In this document: positions 1 to 7,513 of the stretch, in pieces | Position numbering within the stretch: position 1 is the stretch's first letter | How the letters are laid out: each line of letters begins with the position of its first letter | NCBI GenBank assembly: GCA_937995745.1 | Contig: CALKIU010000103.1 | Span: 1-11,453, forward strand | Length of the DNA: 11,453 nt | Direction: 5' to 3' | Source of the DNA: an uncultured Bacillaceae bacterium | GTDB taxonomy: Bacteria > Bacillota > Bacilli > Bacillales > Cytobacillaceae | Notes under the pieces: model-generated | Databases searched by the model: none | Told to the model about the DNA's origin: nothing | What the model saw: only the letters and a program-made list of their open reading frames with translations | Position numbers and translations under genes: made by a program

Positions 1-26
1 ACCATTGTTGTCATAAAGAGTTGAGT

Positions 27-200
27 ATGGAATAAAATGGTGGGACGTGGAACCTGTCACCGTGTTCCACCTCTTATCATAAAGAGTTGATCATGGAATA
101 AACTGGTGGGACGTGGAACCTGTCCCCATGTCCCACCAACAATGGAATAAACTGGTGGGACACGAAACCTGTCCCCATGTCCCACCACCCATGTCCCACC
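27..200. repeat. Three-copy palindromic repeat (45-bp unit)
   Basis: Three copies of a 45-bp unit begin at 27, 93 and 142 with ATGGAATAAA and end in CCACC at 71, 137 and 186. A partial fourth tail occupies 187-200. The first two copies also share about 15 bp upstream (TCATAAAGAGTTGA at 11 and 77), giving a 66-bp period. Each unit carries inverted arms GGTGGGAC and GTCCCACC around a 17-nt centre, so it can form a hairpin. In copy 1 the right arm reads GTTCCACC, which still pairs through a G-U wobble. The array begins 2 bp past the NrfD gene stop and may act as its 3' hairpin. It resembles REP/MITE-like interspersed repeats, and no ORF is seen in it. Confidence 0.85.
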
Positions 201-202
201 TT

Positions 203-1228
203 CTAGGATTCTCTTATGATTCTTCCATTAAGGAGTTTTGTTAATCCTTTGTCTGCAAGGGCCGGAAGCAGGATTAGCAGAATTGCGCTCAGGACGAGGA
301 AGATGGTGGTTTCTCCCCATCCGCCGTCCATGATCCGCATCATTTGGCCCGTTCGCGGCAAGTCTTGTCCGCCGATGATGATGTTGTAGCGGAGCATGAA
401 GACGCCGAATATGCTGAGCAGGCTGGAAAGGCCCACCACGGCCCGCGATTTGCCGATTAACAGCAGCACGACCGGCAAGAGCATACCGATGCCGATTTGC
501 AAAATGACAAACGAGAACATTTTGTCTCCTGTCGCCAGGTGGAAAAATACCGCTCTTCCCGCATCGGAGACAAACAAGGCGAGCAAGTGGGAGCCGAGCA
601 GCACCACTTCAAGGGCAATGAGCCAAATTTTCATATGGTGCATGATCTCGTCCGCCCGATTACTTGTCAACCCGGTTAATTTCGGGAAATAGACGGCGCC
701 TACATTGATCATGCTCAATCCCGACACCAGGCCGGAGACCATGAACAGAACCGGAACGAGCGCCGAGTTCCAAAGGGGATGCCCCGGTGCAAGAGCAATG
801 AGAAAACCGGTGTAGAGCCCCAGTGCCACAGCAGCCACCAAGCCGGCCATCCCCGCTCCTTTCGCTTTCCTGGCATCTTCCTTCCACAAGAAATAAATAT
901 AAATCAAATTGATGATAGAAAAAACGACTAATATATAGGTTCCCCAACTCATCGCCGAGCTTACATTAATCCGGTACAACAGCGTGTAAAAACGAAGCGG
1001 CTGCCCCAAGTCGACAATCAACGCCAACACGCCGGGAATGACGGCCGCCAGCGCCATGACACTGGCCGGTTTGGCGAGCGGCTGCATTTTTTTCATGCCA
1101 AAAACAGGCCCCAGCGTCGAGAAGACAAACAAGCCCGCCGCCATTCCGGCGATAAATATATAGAAGACAATGATCAGCCCAAAAGCAATCTCATGCTGCA
1201 CATCCAAGATCAGGTTTCCGGTGACCAT
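203..1228 (-). CDS. NrfD/PsrC-type membrane anchor, quinol dehydrogenase subunit
   Basis: This 341-residue integral membrane protein belongs to the NrfD/PsrC/TtrC family, whose members oxidise menaquinol in the membrane and pass electrons to a partner ferredoxin subunit. About nine hydrophobic segments are visible, roughly at residues 14-38, 54-72, 94-115, 127-147, 155-180, 201-221, 236-258, 263-281 and 307-325. The DLGQP motif (73-77) after the second helix and the SWGTY stretch (94-98) are typical of the family near the quinone site. It has no Cys-rich motif, so it holds no Fe-S cluster. The ATG directly follows the TAA of the Fe-S subunit gene (TAAATG), with AAGGGGGCG as ribosome binding site inside that gene's end. 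It is the last gene of the four-gene operon. The family assignment is firm; the quinone type is inferred from the Gram-positive context. Confidence 0.93.
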   Translation of the reverse strand: MVTGNLILDVQHEIAFGLIIVFYIFIAGMAAGLFVFSTLGPVFGMKKMQPLAKPASVMALAAVIPGVLALIVDLGQPLRFYTLLYRINVSSAMSWGTYILVVFSIINLIYIYFLWKEDARKAKGAGMAGLVAAVALGLYTGFLIALAPGHPLWNSALVPVLFMVSGLVSGLSMINVGAVYFPKLTGLTSNRADEIMHHMKIWLIALEVVLLGSHLLALFVSDAGRAVFFHLATGDKMFSFVILQIGIGMLLPVVLLLIGKSRAVVGLSSLLSIFGVFMLRYNIIIGGQDLPRTGQMMRIMDGGWGETTIFLVLSAILLILLPALADKGLTKLLNGRIIRES

Positions 1229-1837
1229 TTACTTCGCCCCCTTATCTCTGAGAACTTGGAAATTCGTATGGGACATCACTGGTTCGAGGCCGATATAATA
1301 CACTTTCGGATGTGTGCCGAATTCCGGATTCAACACTTGTGCCGCATGCTTGCTCAACAACCGGCTGACCTCGCTGTCCGGATCGTTCAAATCGCCAAAC
1401 ACCCGGGAATGGGCGATGCACGTGCTGACACAAGAAGGAGCAAGGCCGTTTTCCACCCGGTGCAGGCAGAAATCGCATTTATCGGCCGTGCCTGTCTCCG
1501 GATTCAAATAACGGGCGTCATACGGACAGGCGGCGATGCAATAGCGGCATCCGATGCAGGCCTCATGATCGACGGTGCCAATCCCGTTTTCATTTTTCTT
1601 CGTCGCCACAACCGGACAAACTGTGGCACAGGGAGCATCATCACAATGGTTGCACAACCGCGGGAGTTTGGCCCTTTGCACATGGGGATAGACGCCGACA
1701 TCCGCCTCGGCCACCCAGCTCCGGAAATGGCCCTCAGGCACTCCGTTTTCCATTTTGCATTTAATGGTGCAAGCATGACAACCGACACATTTGCGCAAGT
1801 CGATGACCATGGCGTATCTTTTTGTCTTCTTGCTCAT
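1229..1837 (-). CDS. Four-cluster [4Fe-4S] ferredoxin subunit (NrfC/PsrB/TtrB type)
   Basis: This 202-residue electron-transfer subunit would shuttle electrons from the NrfD anchor to the molybdenum subunit. Four cysteine groups are complete: C17-C20-C23-C27, C62-C65-C70-C74, C94-C97-C100-C104 and C121-C124-C136-C140. That fits four [4Fe-4S] clusters, as in NrfC, PsrB and DmsB. The protein has no signal peptide, so export would be by hitch-hiking on the Tat-borne catalytic subunit, as known for the family. The reading frame stays open upstream to 2026, but the ATG at 1837 is chosen. It overlaps the TGA of the chaperone gene as ATGA, follows an AGGAGA site, and begins just before the first cluster motif. 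The upstream extension lies inside the chaperone gene and shows no family features. Confidence 0.93.
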   Translation of the reverse strand: MSKKTKRYAMVIDLRKCVGCHACTIKCKMENGVPEGHFRSWVAEADVGVYPHVQRAKLPRLCNHCDDAPCATVCPVVATKKNENGIGTVDHEACIGCRYCIAACPYDARYLNPETGTADKCDFCLHRVENGLAPSCVSTCIAHSRVFGDLNDPDSEVSRLLSKHAAQVLNPEFGTHPKVYYIGLEPVMSHTNFQVLRDKGAK

Positions 1838-2511
1838 TGCAGCAGGTCTCCTTTCGATTGAATTACCGTTTCCGCCAGATGTTCCAGATCGTCGCAAACC
1901 CAATTCCGCGCCGCAATGCCCGCTTTTTGATAAAACCCTTCCGTGTTGTGTTCCAGCGCCCGGGCAAAATTGCCGATCCACTTGCCCAAATGTTCGGACA
2001 GAAACTGATGCTGCAGATTCCGCCATTGCGCGGCTTTATCTCCATTTTCGCCGCAAGCCCGCTCATTGGCGCACAGAAGGGACATAAAGGCCAATTCATA
2101 GCCGATATGGTCGGGAAACTTGATGCTTTTTAGCGGCGGAAAAATATCCAGTTCCCACGGAACAAAACCGACCGCCTCATAATAGGCTTGGACTTCAAGA
2201 GCCTCTTTATCAAAAAGGCGTCCGTACGGCTTCTTTTTCTTCGGGTTATAGTTTTTTAACGTCGATTCAAAAGGAGGAATGTAAGTCCCTGAAGAAGGGA
2301 CGAAAAACAAGTCATAATACTCCTGGGATAAATCGTCCACTTCTTCAGGCTCCGTGATCAGCTGTTCCAACTGTTCGTCCTCGCTTAAAAACGAATTTAA
2401 CAGTCGCTGCACCTCTACGATGTTTTCCAGATTGGGCTCTAGCAGAAACAATCCGGCCAAAAAGCTGTAGGCATTCTGACGTATGATAATCGGATCATGT
2501 GTGTTGTTCAT
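1834..2511 (-). CDS. TorD/DmsD-family molybdoenzyme maturation chaperone
   Basis: This 225-residue cytoplasmic chaperone of the TorD/DmsD/NarJ group would bind the Tat leader of the catalytic subunit and hold it until cofactor insertion is complete. Visible family signatures are the all-helical composition, EYYDLFFVP (64-72) followed by Y77 and PPFES (79-83), and PDHIGYELAFM (133-143). The last matches the PDHxxxELxFM signature of the family. The start at 2511 is preferred over a longer frame reaching 2535, because AGGTGG lies 6 nt upstream and the longer form would overlap the catalytic gene. The gene begins 10 nt after the catalytic stop and ends in a 4-nt overlap with the Fe-S gene, so translation is probably coupled. 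Its presence supports the view that the adjacent Tat-exported enzyme is actively matured, not decaying. Confidence 0.9.
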   Translation of the reverse strand: MNNTHDPIIIRQNAYSFLAGLFLLEPNLENIVEVQRLLNSFLSEDEQLEQLITEPEEVDDLSQEYYDLFFVPSSGTYIPPFESTLKNYNPKKKKPYGRLFDKEALEVQAYYEAVGFVPWELDIFPPLKSIKFPDHIGYELAFMSLLCANERACGENGDKAAQWRNLQHQFLSEHLGKWIGNFARALEHNTEGFYQKAGIAARNWVCDDLEHLAETVIQSKGDLLQ

Positions 2512-2521
2512 CTTTTTCCAC

Positions 2522-5500
2522 CTACGCTTTCTCAATCCGGTAGAGTCCGCCGTTCCGGCTCGGACCGCCCGTCATCATTTCCGTAAGGGCGAAAGTGCCG
2601 GACACCGTCGGATCCATCATGCTGATCGACGTAATATTGACACCTGCGCCAATCTCTTTGACCCCGCCAATGGTCTTGTTTCCGACTTTGTGTTTTCTGG
2701 CCCCGTATTCCCAGTGCCCGTAACCGAAGGCCGTGGCCACCGTTCCTTCGGCAATGCCGGGACGGGCCAGCAAAGTGCCGATGATTTCTCCCCCTGTCGG
2801 AGAAATCAATTTCACTTTGTCGCCGGATTTCAAGCCGAGTTTTTTCGCATCATTGATATTGATTTCAATATAGTTGGTCTTGCTCAAATCCCGTAAGTGC
2901 TTGCTGTTCGCCAGCATGGTCACGCTGCGGAATTTCGCCTTATAGCTCACGCCGGCAAACGGCCATTCGGACTCGGGGAACTTGTCGTGCAATAACGTTC
3001 CGTCGGCAAAGCGTTCCGGATACCAGCCGGGCACGCCGGAGTAGTATTCTCCCGTATAGCTGTCCCGGGATGTGGCCATCCGCTCCACATAGAATTTCAC
3101 CATGCCGGTAAACGGATATTTGGAATCCGTGTCATCCTCGCCGGTGTATCCTTGATCATAGCGTTCGAACCTTCCGCCGCGGGAAATGACATAAGCCACT
3201 TTCCGCAGTTCTTCCGGCTTGAGGATTTTTTTCCATTTTTCCAGTTCCGGCCGCAATCCTTGCATGTCGATTTCGTGATCGCTGATGTCGCGGACCGGTT
3301 CTTCGTCAAAAGCGACGTTGGCGATGGCGCATAAGAAGAAATCGTCCACCGAATGCAACGGATGATAGTTTCCTTCGCTATCTTTAAAACCTTTTTCGCC
3401 GTGGCCGGGGATGCCGATTTCTTTGCACACATCAATCAAGTAGTTTTCAAAGCAAGCATGCCGTCCGTCCGCCAATTTCATCGTCATCGGTTCCACGACC
3501 GGCCAGCGCACTTTGGACATTTTCGTCTTCGTGCTGCCTTCCGAATAACCGACTCCCCAGTTTTCATATTGGGTCGTGTCCGGAATGACGTAGTCGGCCA
3601 AATAAGTGGCTTCTCCCATAAAGGCGTCAAAAGAAATATAGAGCGGGAGCACATTGACGTCGGCTAATTTTTCAATGACTTCTTTTCTCGCCGCTGATGG
3701 TGTCGACATGAGCGGGTTGAACATCCAGTTCATCATAATTTTCGCTTGATACGGATATTGATTGATGATGGAGTAAATGGCCTGGTTGTCCGAGCCGCCG
3801 CCGACCGGATGCCAAGGAAGTTTCGAAGGATAAGGATTTTCTCCTTTAGCCACTTTTTGCTTGTACTCTGATGTATCTTCGTAACGGACACCGGTGCGGC
3901 TGATAAAAATGCCTTCCGACTTCGGAGCGCCTTCGATATCCGTCAAATTGTATCTCGGACCTTTTCCGAAACTGGCATAAGCCATCCTCCGGTTAATCAG
4001 GCCGCCTTTTTTATTAAAACTGCCCATCATCGCCGGCAGGAGATAAATGCCAAAAGTCAGATGCACGCCGTTGGATGTGGCCGTTCCGCCGATTCCATCT
4101 GTCGCCACTTTCACTCCGTGGGCGGTAAATTCTTTGGCCACCTCGATGATCGAATCGACAGGAATGCCGCAAGCTTCCGCGTATGTTTCCATGTCGTGAC
4201 GATAGGCGCTTTCCTTCAGAATCTCCATGCTGGTGGCGACTTTGATTTTTTCGCCATCGCGGGTTTCCACCGTGCCGCTGAAAAACAGCTCAGCTTGTTT
4301 CGCTTCGGTGTGGAGAGCCGGTTTTCCGGTCTCTTTGTCTATGACCATATATATTTCAATGGTGCCTTCATCTGTTTCTTTGCCATCGTCCGAGGCAATG
4401 CCCAAGTCGCCGGGACGAAGCATTTTCCGATAGTTCGGATGCTTTTCATCGACAATCACCAAATGGGCAGCATTCGTCCAGCTGTTATAGCCGAATTCCC
4501 TGGCTGCTTCCAGTGAAGGTGAAGATAAGAATATTTCATCATACCGCTTGTTCTCAATGATCCATTGAATGAGCGCCATGATGAAGGCTCCATCTGTCGC
4601 CGGTTTGATTGGAAGCCATTTTCCGTTTTCGTTGCCGGGAGTCACAGCTCCGCCGCACATGACAGGATCGACAACGGTAAATTTCAAATTCCCGTCATTG
4701 CTGGAACGGACTATTTGTCTTGCGATGGTTTGCATCGGTTTGCCGCTGTGTCCCGGAAATCCTCCTAAATACAGTACATATTCTGCGTGGTGAAGATCCG
4801 GTCTTAACGTTCCGCCGCCAGTTATCGCCTGGGCCCCAGGCGTCTTTGAACCCCCTCAGGAGTAACCATGCCTAAAATGGTTGACGGACCCAAAAGCTTT
4901 CATAAAGCGGTTGGAGAATGTCGTGCGTCCGTCGCCCCGTCCGCCGAAAAAGACAAGCTGATTGGCTTTCGGGCCAAGCTCCGGACGTTCCGGATCAATC
5001 AAGGTTTCATGATCATACAGATCCCGCAACCCTTCAATTTCATGATCCTCGCCGATGTCGGCAAAGAGCTTGCCGCCTTCAACCGTTTCTTTAATGGCTT
5101 CTTCCCATGTAATAGGCTTCCATTTTCCTTTTCCGCGCTTATCCGCCCGCTTCAAAGGCACCAAAATCCTGTTCGGATCGTAATGGGCATCCAAAGTGGC
5201 GTTTCCGCGCGCACAGACCGTCGCCCGGTGTTTGTTGCCTATATCTTTGTATGTGCTGAAAGCCAAATAGGCATCTTCCAGCGGACTGTCCTGGTCAAGG
5301 GGCGTTTCCGCCGTTTCCGGACAATACGGGTTCCCGTACACGCCGAGAATTTGCCCGTTGCGCTTGTCCACTTTTACCCGGTTGCCGCAGTTGCTGTAAC
5401 AACCGACGCAAGCGCTGTGCCTCATGAAAATGTTCGGATTGACTTCCACTTTTCCCGTTTCCGTGTCAATGACGGCTTCCAGTTCTTTTCCGCCGGATTT

Positions 5501-5614
5501 TTCCGGTTTGAACTTCGGCGGATTGCCCGCATGCGTGAAGGAGGTAATCCCCAGCGGGTCAATGGCCGCCACGCCGGCGAGAACGGACAACTTAAGAAAT
5601 GACCGTCTCTTCAT
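2522..5614 (-). CDS. Sec-containing molybdopterin reductase catalytic subunit (TtrA/PsrA/SrrA-like), TGA read through
   Basis: Read as one gene with the in-frame TGA at 4858-4856 decoded as selenocysteine, this encodes 1030 residues, close to the length of tetrathionate reductase-type subunits. It has a Tat signal (KRRSFLK at residues 2-8, then a hydrophobic stretch). A Mo-Fe4S4 domain follows, with C69-C72-C76 and C134 as cluster ligands. Sec253 comes next in FRHGYS-U-GGSKTPG, then the molybdopterin core, and from about residue 905 the C-terminal dinucleotide-binding domain. H249 lies four residues before Sec253; I recall a similar His-x3-Cys spacing around the Mo ligand of PhsA/PsrA enzymes. 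No other stop occurs between 5614 and 2522. ATG 5614 is preferred over GTG 5623 because AAAGGAAG lies about 8 nt upstream. It leads the operon with TorD, ferredoxin and NrfD genes. The substrate is unknown: tetrathionate, polysulfide, selenite or arsenate are candidates by architecture. The alternative reading is a nonsense mutation of a Cys codon. Confidence 0.85.
4826..4842 (-). promoter_or_regulatory. SECIS-like hairpin downstream of the TGA
   Basis: In the mRNA the sequence CGCCUGG-GGC-CCAGGCG forms a 7-bp GC-rich stem with a GGC loop, or 6 bp with a 5-nt loop. The loop begins about 20 nt after the UGA. A short lower helix (GGUU with AACU) can extend it across an internal loop. Bacterial SECIS elements are hairpins just downstream of the Sec codon, with a G at the start of the apical loop bound by SelB, and this fits in position and loop base. 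The hairpin also encodes TPGAQA, so part of the pattern could be coding constraint. No folding program was run. Confidence 0.7.
4856..4858 (-). other. In-frame TGA, predicted selenocysteine codon (Sec253)
   Basis: The upstream frame ends here and the downstream frame continues in the same phase for 777 codons without another stop. The 40 codons directly after the TGA translate to family-like sequence (GGSKTPGAQAITGG, then GGFPGHSGKP), so homology appears continuous across it. The position corresponds to the residue that coordinates molybdenum, which is Cys, Ser or Sec in this superfamily; Sec is well known there in formate dehydrogenases. A frameshift is excluded because the frame does not change. 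Confidence 0.85.
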
Positions 5615-5645
5615 GTACTGCACTTCCTTTCTGCCATGCTGTTTT

Positions 5646-5684
5646 TCTAAAAAGAAAAAAGAATCCCATCCATAGATGGGAACC
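5646..5684 (-). terminator. Intrinsic terminator in the leader of the Sec-reductase gene
   Basis: On the minus strand TCCCATC-TATG-GATGGGA (5681-5664) forms a perfect 7-bp stem, extendable past one mismatch. It is followed by a U-tract (TTCTTTTTTCTTTTT, ending near 5649). It ends only about 32 nt before the ATG at 5614. The space between holds a ribosome binding site but no room for a full promoter. It could end readthrough from the regulator gene, or serve as a conditional terminator in the 5' UTR. Confidence 0.8.
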
Positions 5685-5691
5685 GCTCCCC
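5678..5691 (-). promoter_or_regulatory. Candidate antiterminator hairpin competing with the leader terminator
   Basis: The minus-strand RNA GGGGA-GCGG-UUCCC can form a 5-bp hairpin with one G-U pair. Its 3' arm uses the same UUCCC that begins the terminator stem, so the two structures exclude each other. This is the layout of transcription attenuators. The hairpin is short and could be chance. No ligand-binding domain or protein-binding site is recognised in the roughly 180 nt upstream. Confidence 0.4.
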
Positions 5692-5738
5692 TTTATGAAT
5701 CAGAAGTTGTCATGGGTTTGGACTTACAGGGCGAAACG

Positions 5739-5755
5739 ATTCAACAGGATTGAAT
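5739..5755. repeat. 6-bp inverted repeat in the leader region
   Basis: ATTCAA-CAGGA-TTGAAT lies about halfway between the candidate promoter and the leader terminator. It could be an operator half-site pair or an RNA hairpin in the leader. It is short and AT-rich, so chance is possible. Confidence 0.35.
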
Positions 5756-5873
5756 TCTTTTCCTTCACTTACAGCATATAGCAAAGAGGAATGTAGACGC
5801 ATTACAGACTTCCGGCGCAAAATTGTACTGACTCAACAGCACGGAATGGGATTTATTGGTTATCTGTTGACTT

Positions 5874-5902
5874 ATTTGTGAAAAAAGACGCCAGTTTGTC
5901 AA
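5874..5902 (-). promoter_or_regulatory. Possible sigma-A promoter for the Sec-reductase operon
   Basis: On the minus strand a perfect -35 TTGACA (5902-5897) is followed after 17 nt by ACAAAT (5879-5874), a poor -10 box. A strong -35 with a weak -10 would fit dependence on an activator, but this is inference. If used, it would give a leader of about 250 nt containing the terminator at 5646-5684. Confidence 0.35.
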
Positions 5903-5911
5903 TGTTATGGC

Positions 5912-5949
5912 AGCTTTTCAAACAATTTTTGGATAATTTTTGAAAAGCT
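5912..5949. repeat. 11-bp inverted repeat between the regulator stop and the reductase promoter
   Basis: AGCTTTTCAAA (5912-5922) and TTTGAAAAGCT (5939-5949) are perfect inverted arms around a 16-nt AT-rich centre. The repeat starts 3 nt past the regulator stop codon. No U-tract follows on the minus strand, so it is not a standard terminator. It lies just upstream of the candidate -35 box, centred about 60 nt before the predicted start point, where an activator could bind. Confidence 0.55.
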
Positions 5950-5952
5950 TGT

Positions 5953-7506
5953 TCACTGGATAGAATGGATGAAGAAATAAATCCGCACGGCAAAATACAA
6001 ATTCATGGTCTGCTCCTTATCTTGCAAATCCATTCCCGTCAATTCTTCAATTTTCCGCAATCGGTTCCGCAGCGTATTGACATGAATAAACAAAGCCTCC
6101 GAGACATCGTTCATTTTTCCTTGATGTTGAAAATAAACGTCCAATGTATGTACGTATTCCGTTCCGTTTTCCCGGTCGCTTTCTAATAAGGGAGACAAAT
6201 ATTTTTGGCTGAAATCATAAAGGATGTCTTTATGAATATGAACGAGGAGACTCAACACCCCGAAATTTTCAATATGGCAAATCTGTTTCTCGCGGAACCA
6301 GATGCTTCCAAATTTCAACGCCAGTCTCGCTTCTTGATAACTTTTATTTAAATGAATCGATTGGGGGTACCATTTGCCGATCCCGATTTTACACACCGCT
6401 CCCGGCAGCCGGCCGGATATTTTTCTATGAATCTTTTCAGCGATTTTGGCGGCAAACCGTTCCCGTTCCCCTTTGGCCCGTTCCTCTTCGTCTTCAATGA
6501 GAACGATGAGTTGTTCTTGGAAAAGAAACGGATGCAAAGTTTCTCCCATTGATTCCCCTTCGCTTTCGATATCAGAGAGAAGCACTTCCGGCGAAAGCTC
6601 CTGTTCCTCCCCGTCGGCGAGCTCAATATGGATGCACAGTAAATGATGGGGTTTTTCCAAATTCCAACCCCAGGCTTTTCCTTGTTTAATCATCATGGTC
6701 TCGGATTCAAATTTATGGTAAAGCAAATCATAAATAAAATGCTCTTTAAAACGTTCTTGTTGAACACGAAAAATTTCTTCCGTTTGCAATAACAAGGACG
6801 TCAACCCGGTTAACTTATGAAGCATGCGTTTTTGCCAATCCGCCAAATCGGCAGAGGCGATCAAGAACTGCTTGGACAAGCCGGCAATATTCATGATATA
6901 TGGTTCAAAAGGACCGGGAATGGCTTTAACATCTTTTCCGTTTTTTAAATCGGTATAATATTTTCTCAACCATCCTTCCGCTTCTTTAATTTCTTGTTCT
7001 GTTCCTGTTTGCCACAACAAACGGCAATATTGATCCAAATATAAACCAGGCGTCTCAAGCGCCCGGGAAAGTTCCCGGGCATAATAAGTAAATCCTTTAT
7101 CCACCATGCCGTTGAGTTCTTCACTGATTTGGCTGTACGGATACAAAGATTGATGAGTATGTTCCAACAATGGTAAGTAGGAAGAATCGTGGATATGAAC
7201 AAGCGGGATTCCGCATTGCCGGAAAATGGCACCAATTTCTTCACTGCACGAAAACTTTCTTTGCGAACATAAAACGATACCCATTAAATGGGAATCCTGA
7301 ATGATCTTTAATACAAACTCTTTTCTGTGGAGCTTTTCAAACTCTTCATATTTTTCAAAAACCAGCAGCGACGGCGATTTCAGCCAATCTTGGGGCCATT
7401 CATGTTTAATCCGTGTATAATAAACAGGGTTTTTGGGCAACGGAGTCATAAATGTCAGATGATGCAGAGGTATATGCAGCAGGATCTCCTGGAATGAATT
7501 TTTCAA
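5953..7506 (-). CDS. PucR/CdaR-family transcriptional regulator
   Basis: This 517-residue protein has the layout of PucR/CdaR regulators. The N-terminal region (about 1-150) resembles the PucR sensory domain, a degenerate GGDEF-like middle covers about 280-420, and a C-terminal helix-turn-helix lies at about 463-495 (NDVSEALFIHVNTLRNRLRK). The motif HVNTLRNRLRKIEELTG is characteristic of the PucR C-terminal domain (HTH_30). The start is a TTG at 7506, with AAGGGAGGGG ending about 10 nt upstream; no ATG fits until residue 20. Its ribosome binding site overlaps the end of the ferredoxin gene and the two are 7 nt apart, so they are co-transcribed. It sits between two molybdoenzyme systems and could control either or both. 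Known family members respond to purines, sugar acids or amino-acid derivatives; the signal here is unknown. Confidence 0.88.
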   Translation of the reverse strand: MKNSFQEILLHIPLHHLTFMTPLPKNPVYYTRIKHEWPQDWLKSPSLLVFEKYEEFEKLHRKEFVLKIIQDSHLMGIVLCSQRKFSCSEEIGAIFRQCGIPLVHIHDSSYLPLLEHTHQSLYPYSQISEELNGMVDKGFTYYARELSRALETPGLYLDQYCRLLWQTGTEQEIKEAEGWLRKYYTDLKNGKDVKAIPGPFEPYIMNIAGLSKQFLIASADLADWQKRMLHKLTGLTSLLLQTEEIFRVQQERFKEHFIYDLLYHKFESETMMIKQGKAWGWNLEKPHHLLCIHIELADGEEQELSPEVLLSDIESEGESMGETLHPFLFQEQLIVLIEDEEERAKGERERFAAKIAEKIHRKISGRLPGAVCKIGIGKWYPQSIHLNKSYQEARLALKFGSIWFREKQICHIENFGVLSLLVHIHKDILYDFSQKYLSPLLESDRENGTEYVHTLDVYFQHQGKMNDVSEALFIHVNTLRNRLRKIEELTGMDLQDKEQTMNLYFAVRIYFFIHSIQ

Positions 7507-7513
7507 AACGCGG

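Noticed and set aside
1838..2026. N-terminal extension of the Fe-S subunit gene to 2026
   Set aside because: The extra residues lie wholly inside the chaperone gene and resemble no family. The ATG at 1837 has its own ribosome binding site and the ATGA coupling.
2522..4735. A separate 737-residue ORF starting at an internal ATG
   Set aside because: It begins inside the conserved molybdopterin core (after GGFPGHSGKP) with no plausible ribosome binding site, and its frame is continuous with the upstream part through the TGA. It is the C-terminal part of one selenoprotein gene.
4868..5602. 244-codon plus-strand ORF opposite the reductase gene
   Set aside because: It is a shadow frame antisense to strongly supported coding sequence, with no recognisable domain.
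4856..5614. Pseudogene by frameshift in the catalytic subunit
   Set aside because: Both halves are in the same frame with a single TGA at the ligand site, and the downstream operon genes are intact. A substitution of a Cys codon remains possible, but the hairpin and position favour Sec.
5650..5870. Molybdenum-cofactor riboswitch in the leader of the Sec-reductase gene
   Set aside because: I could not find the conserved motif core by eye; only the terminator and a competing hairpin are supported.
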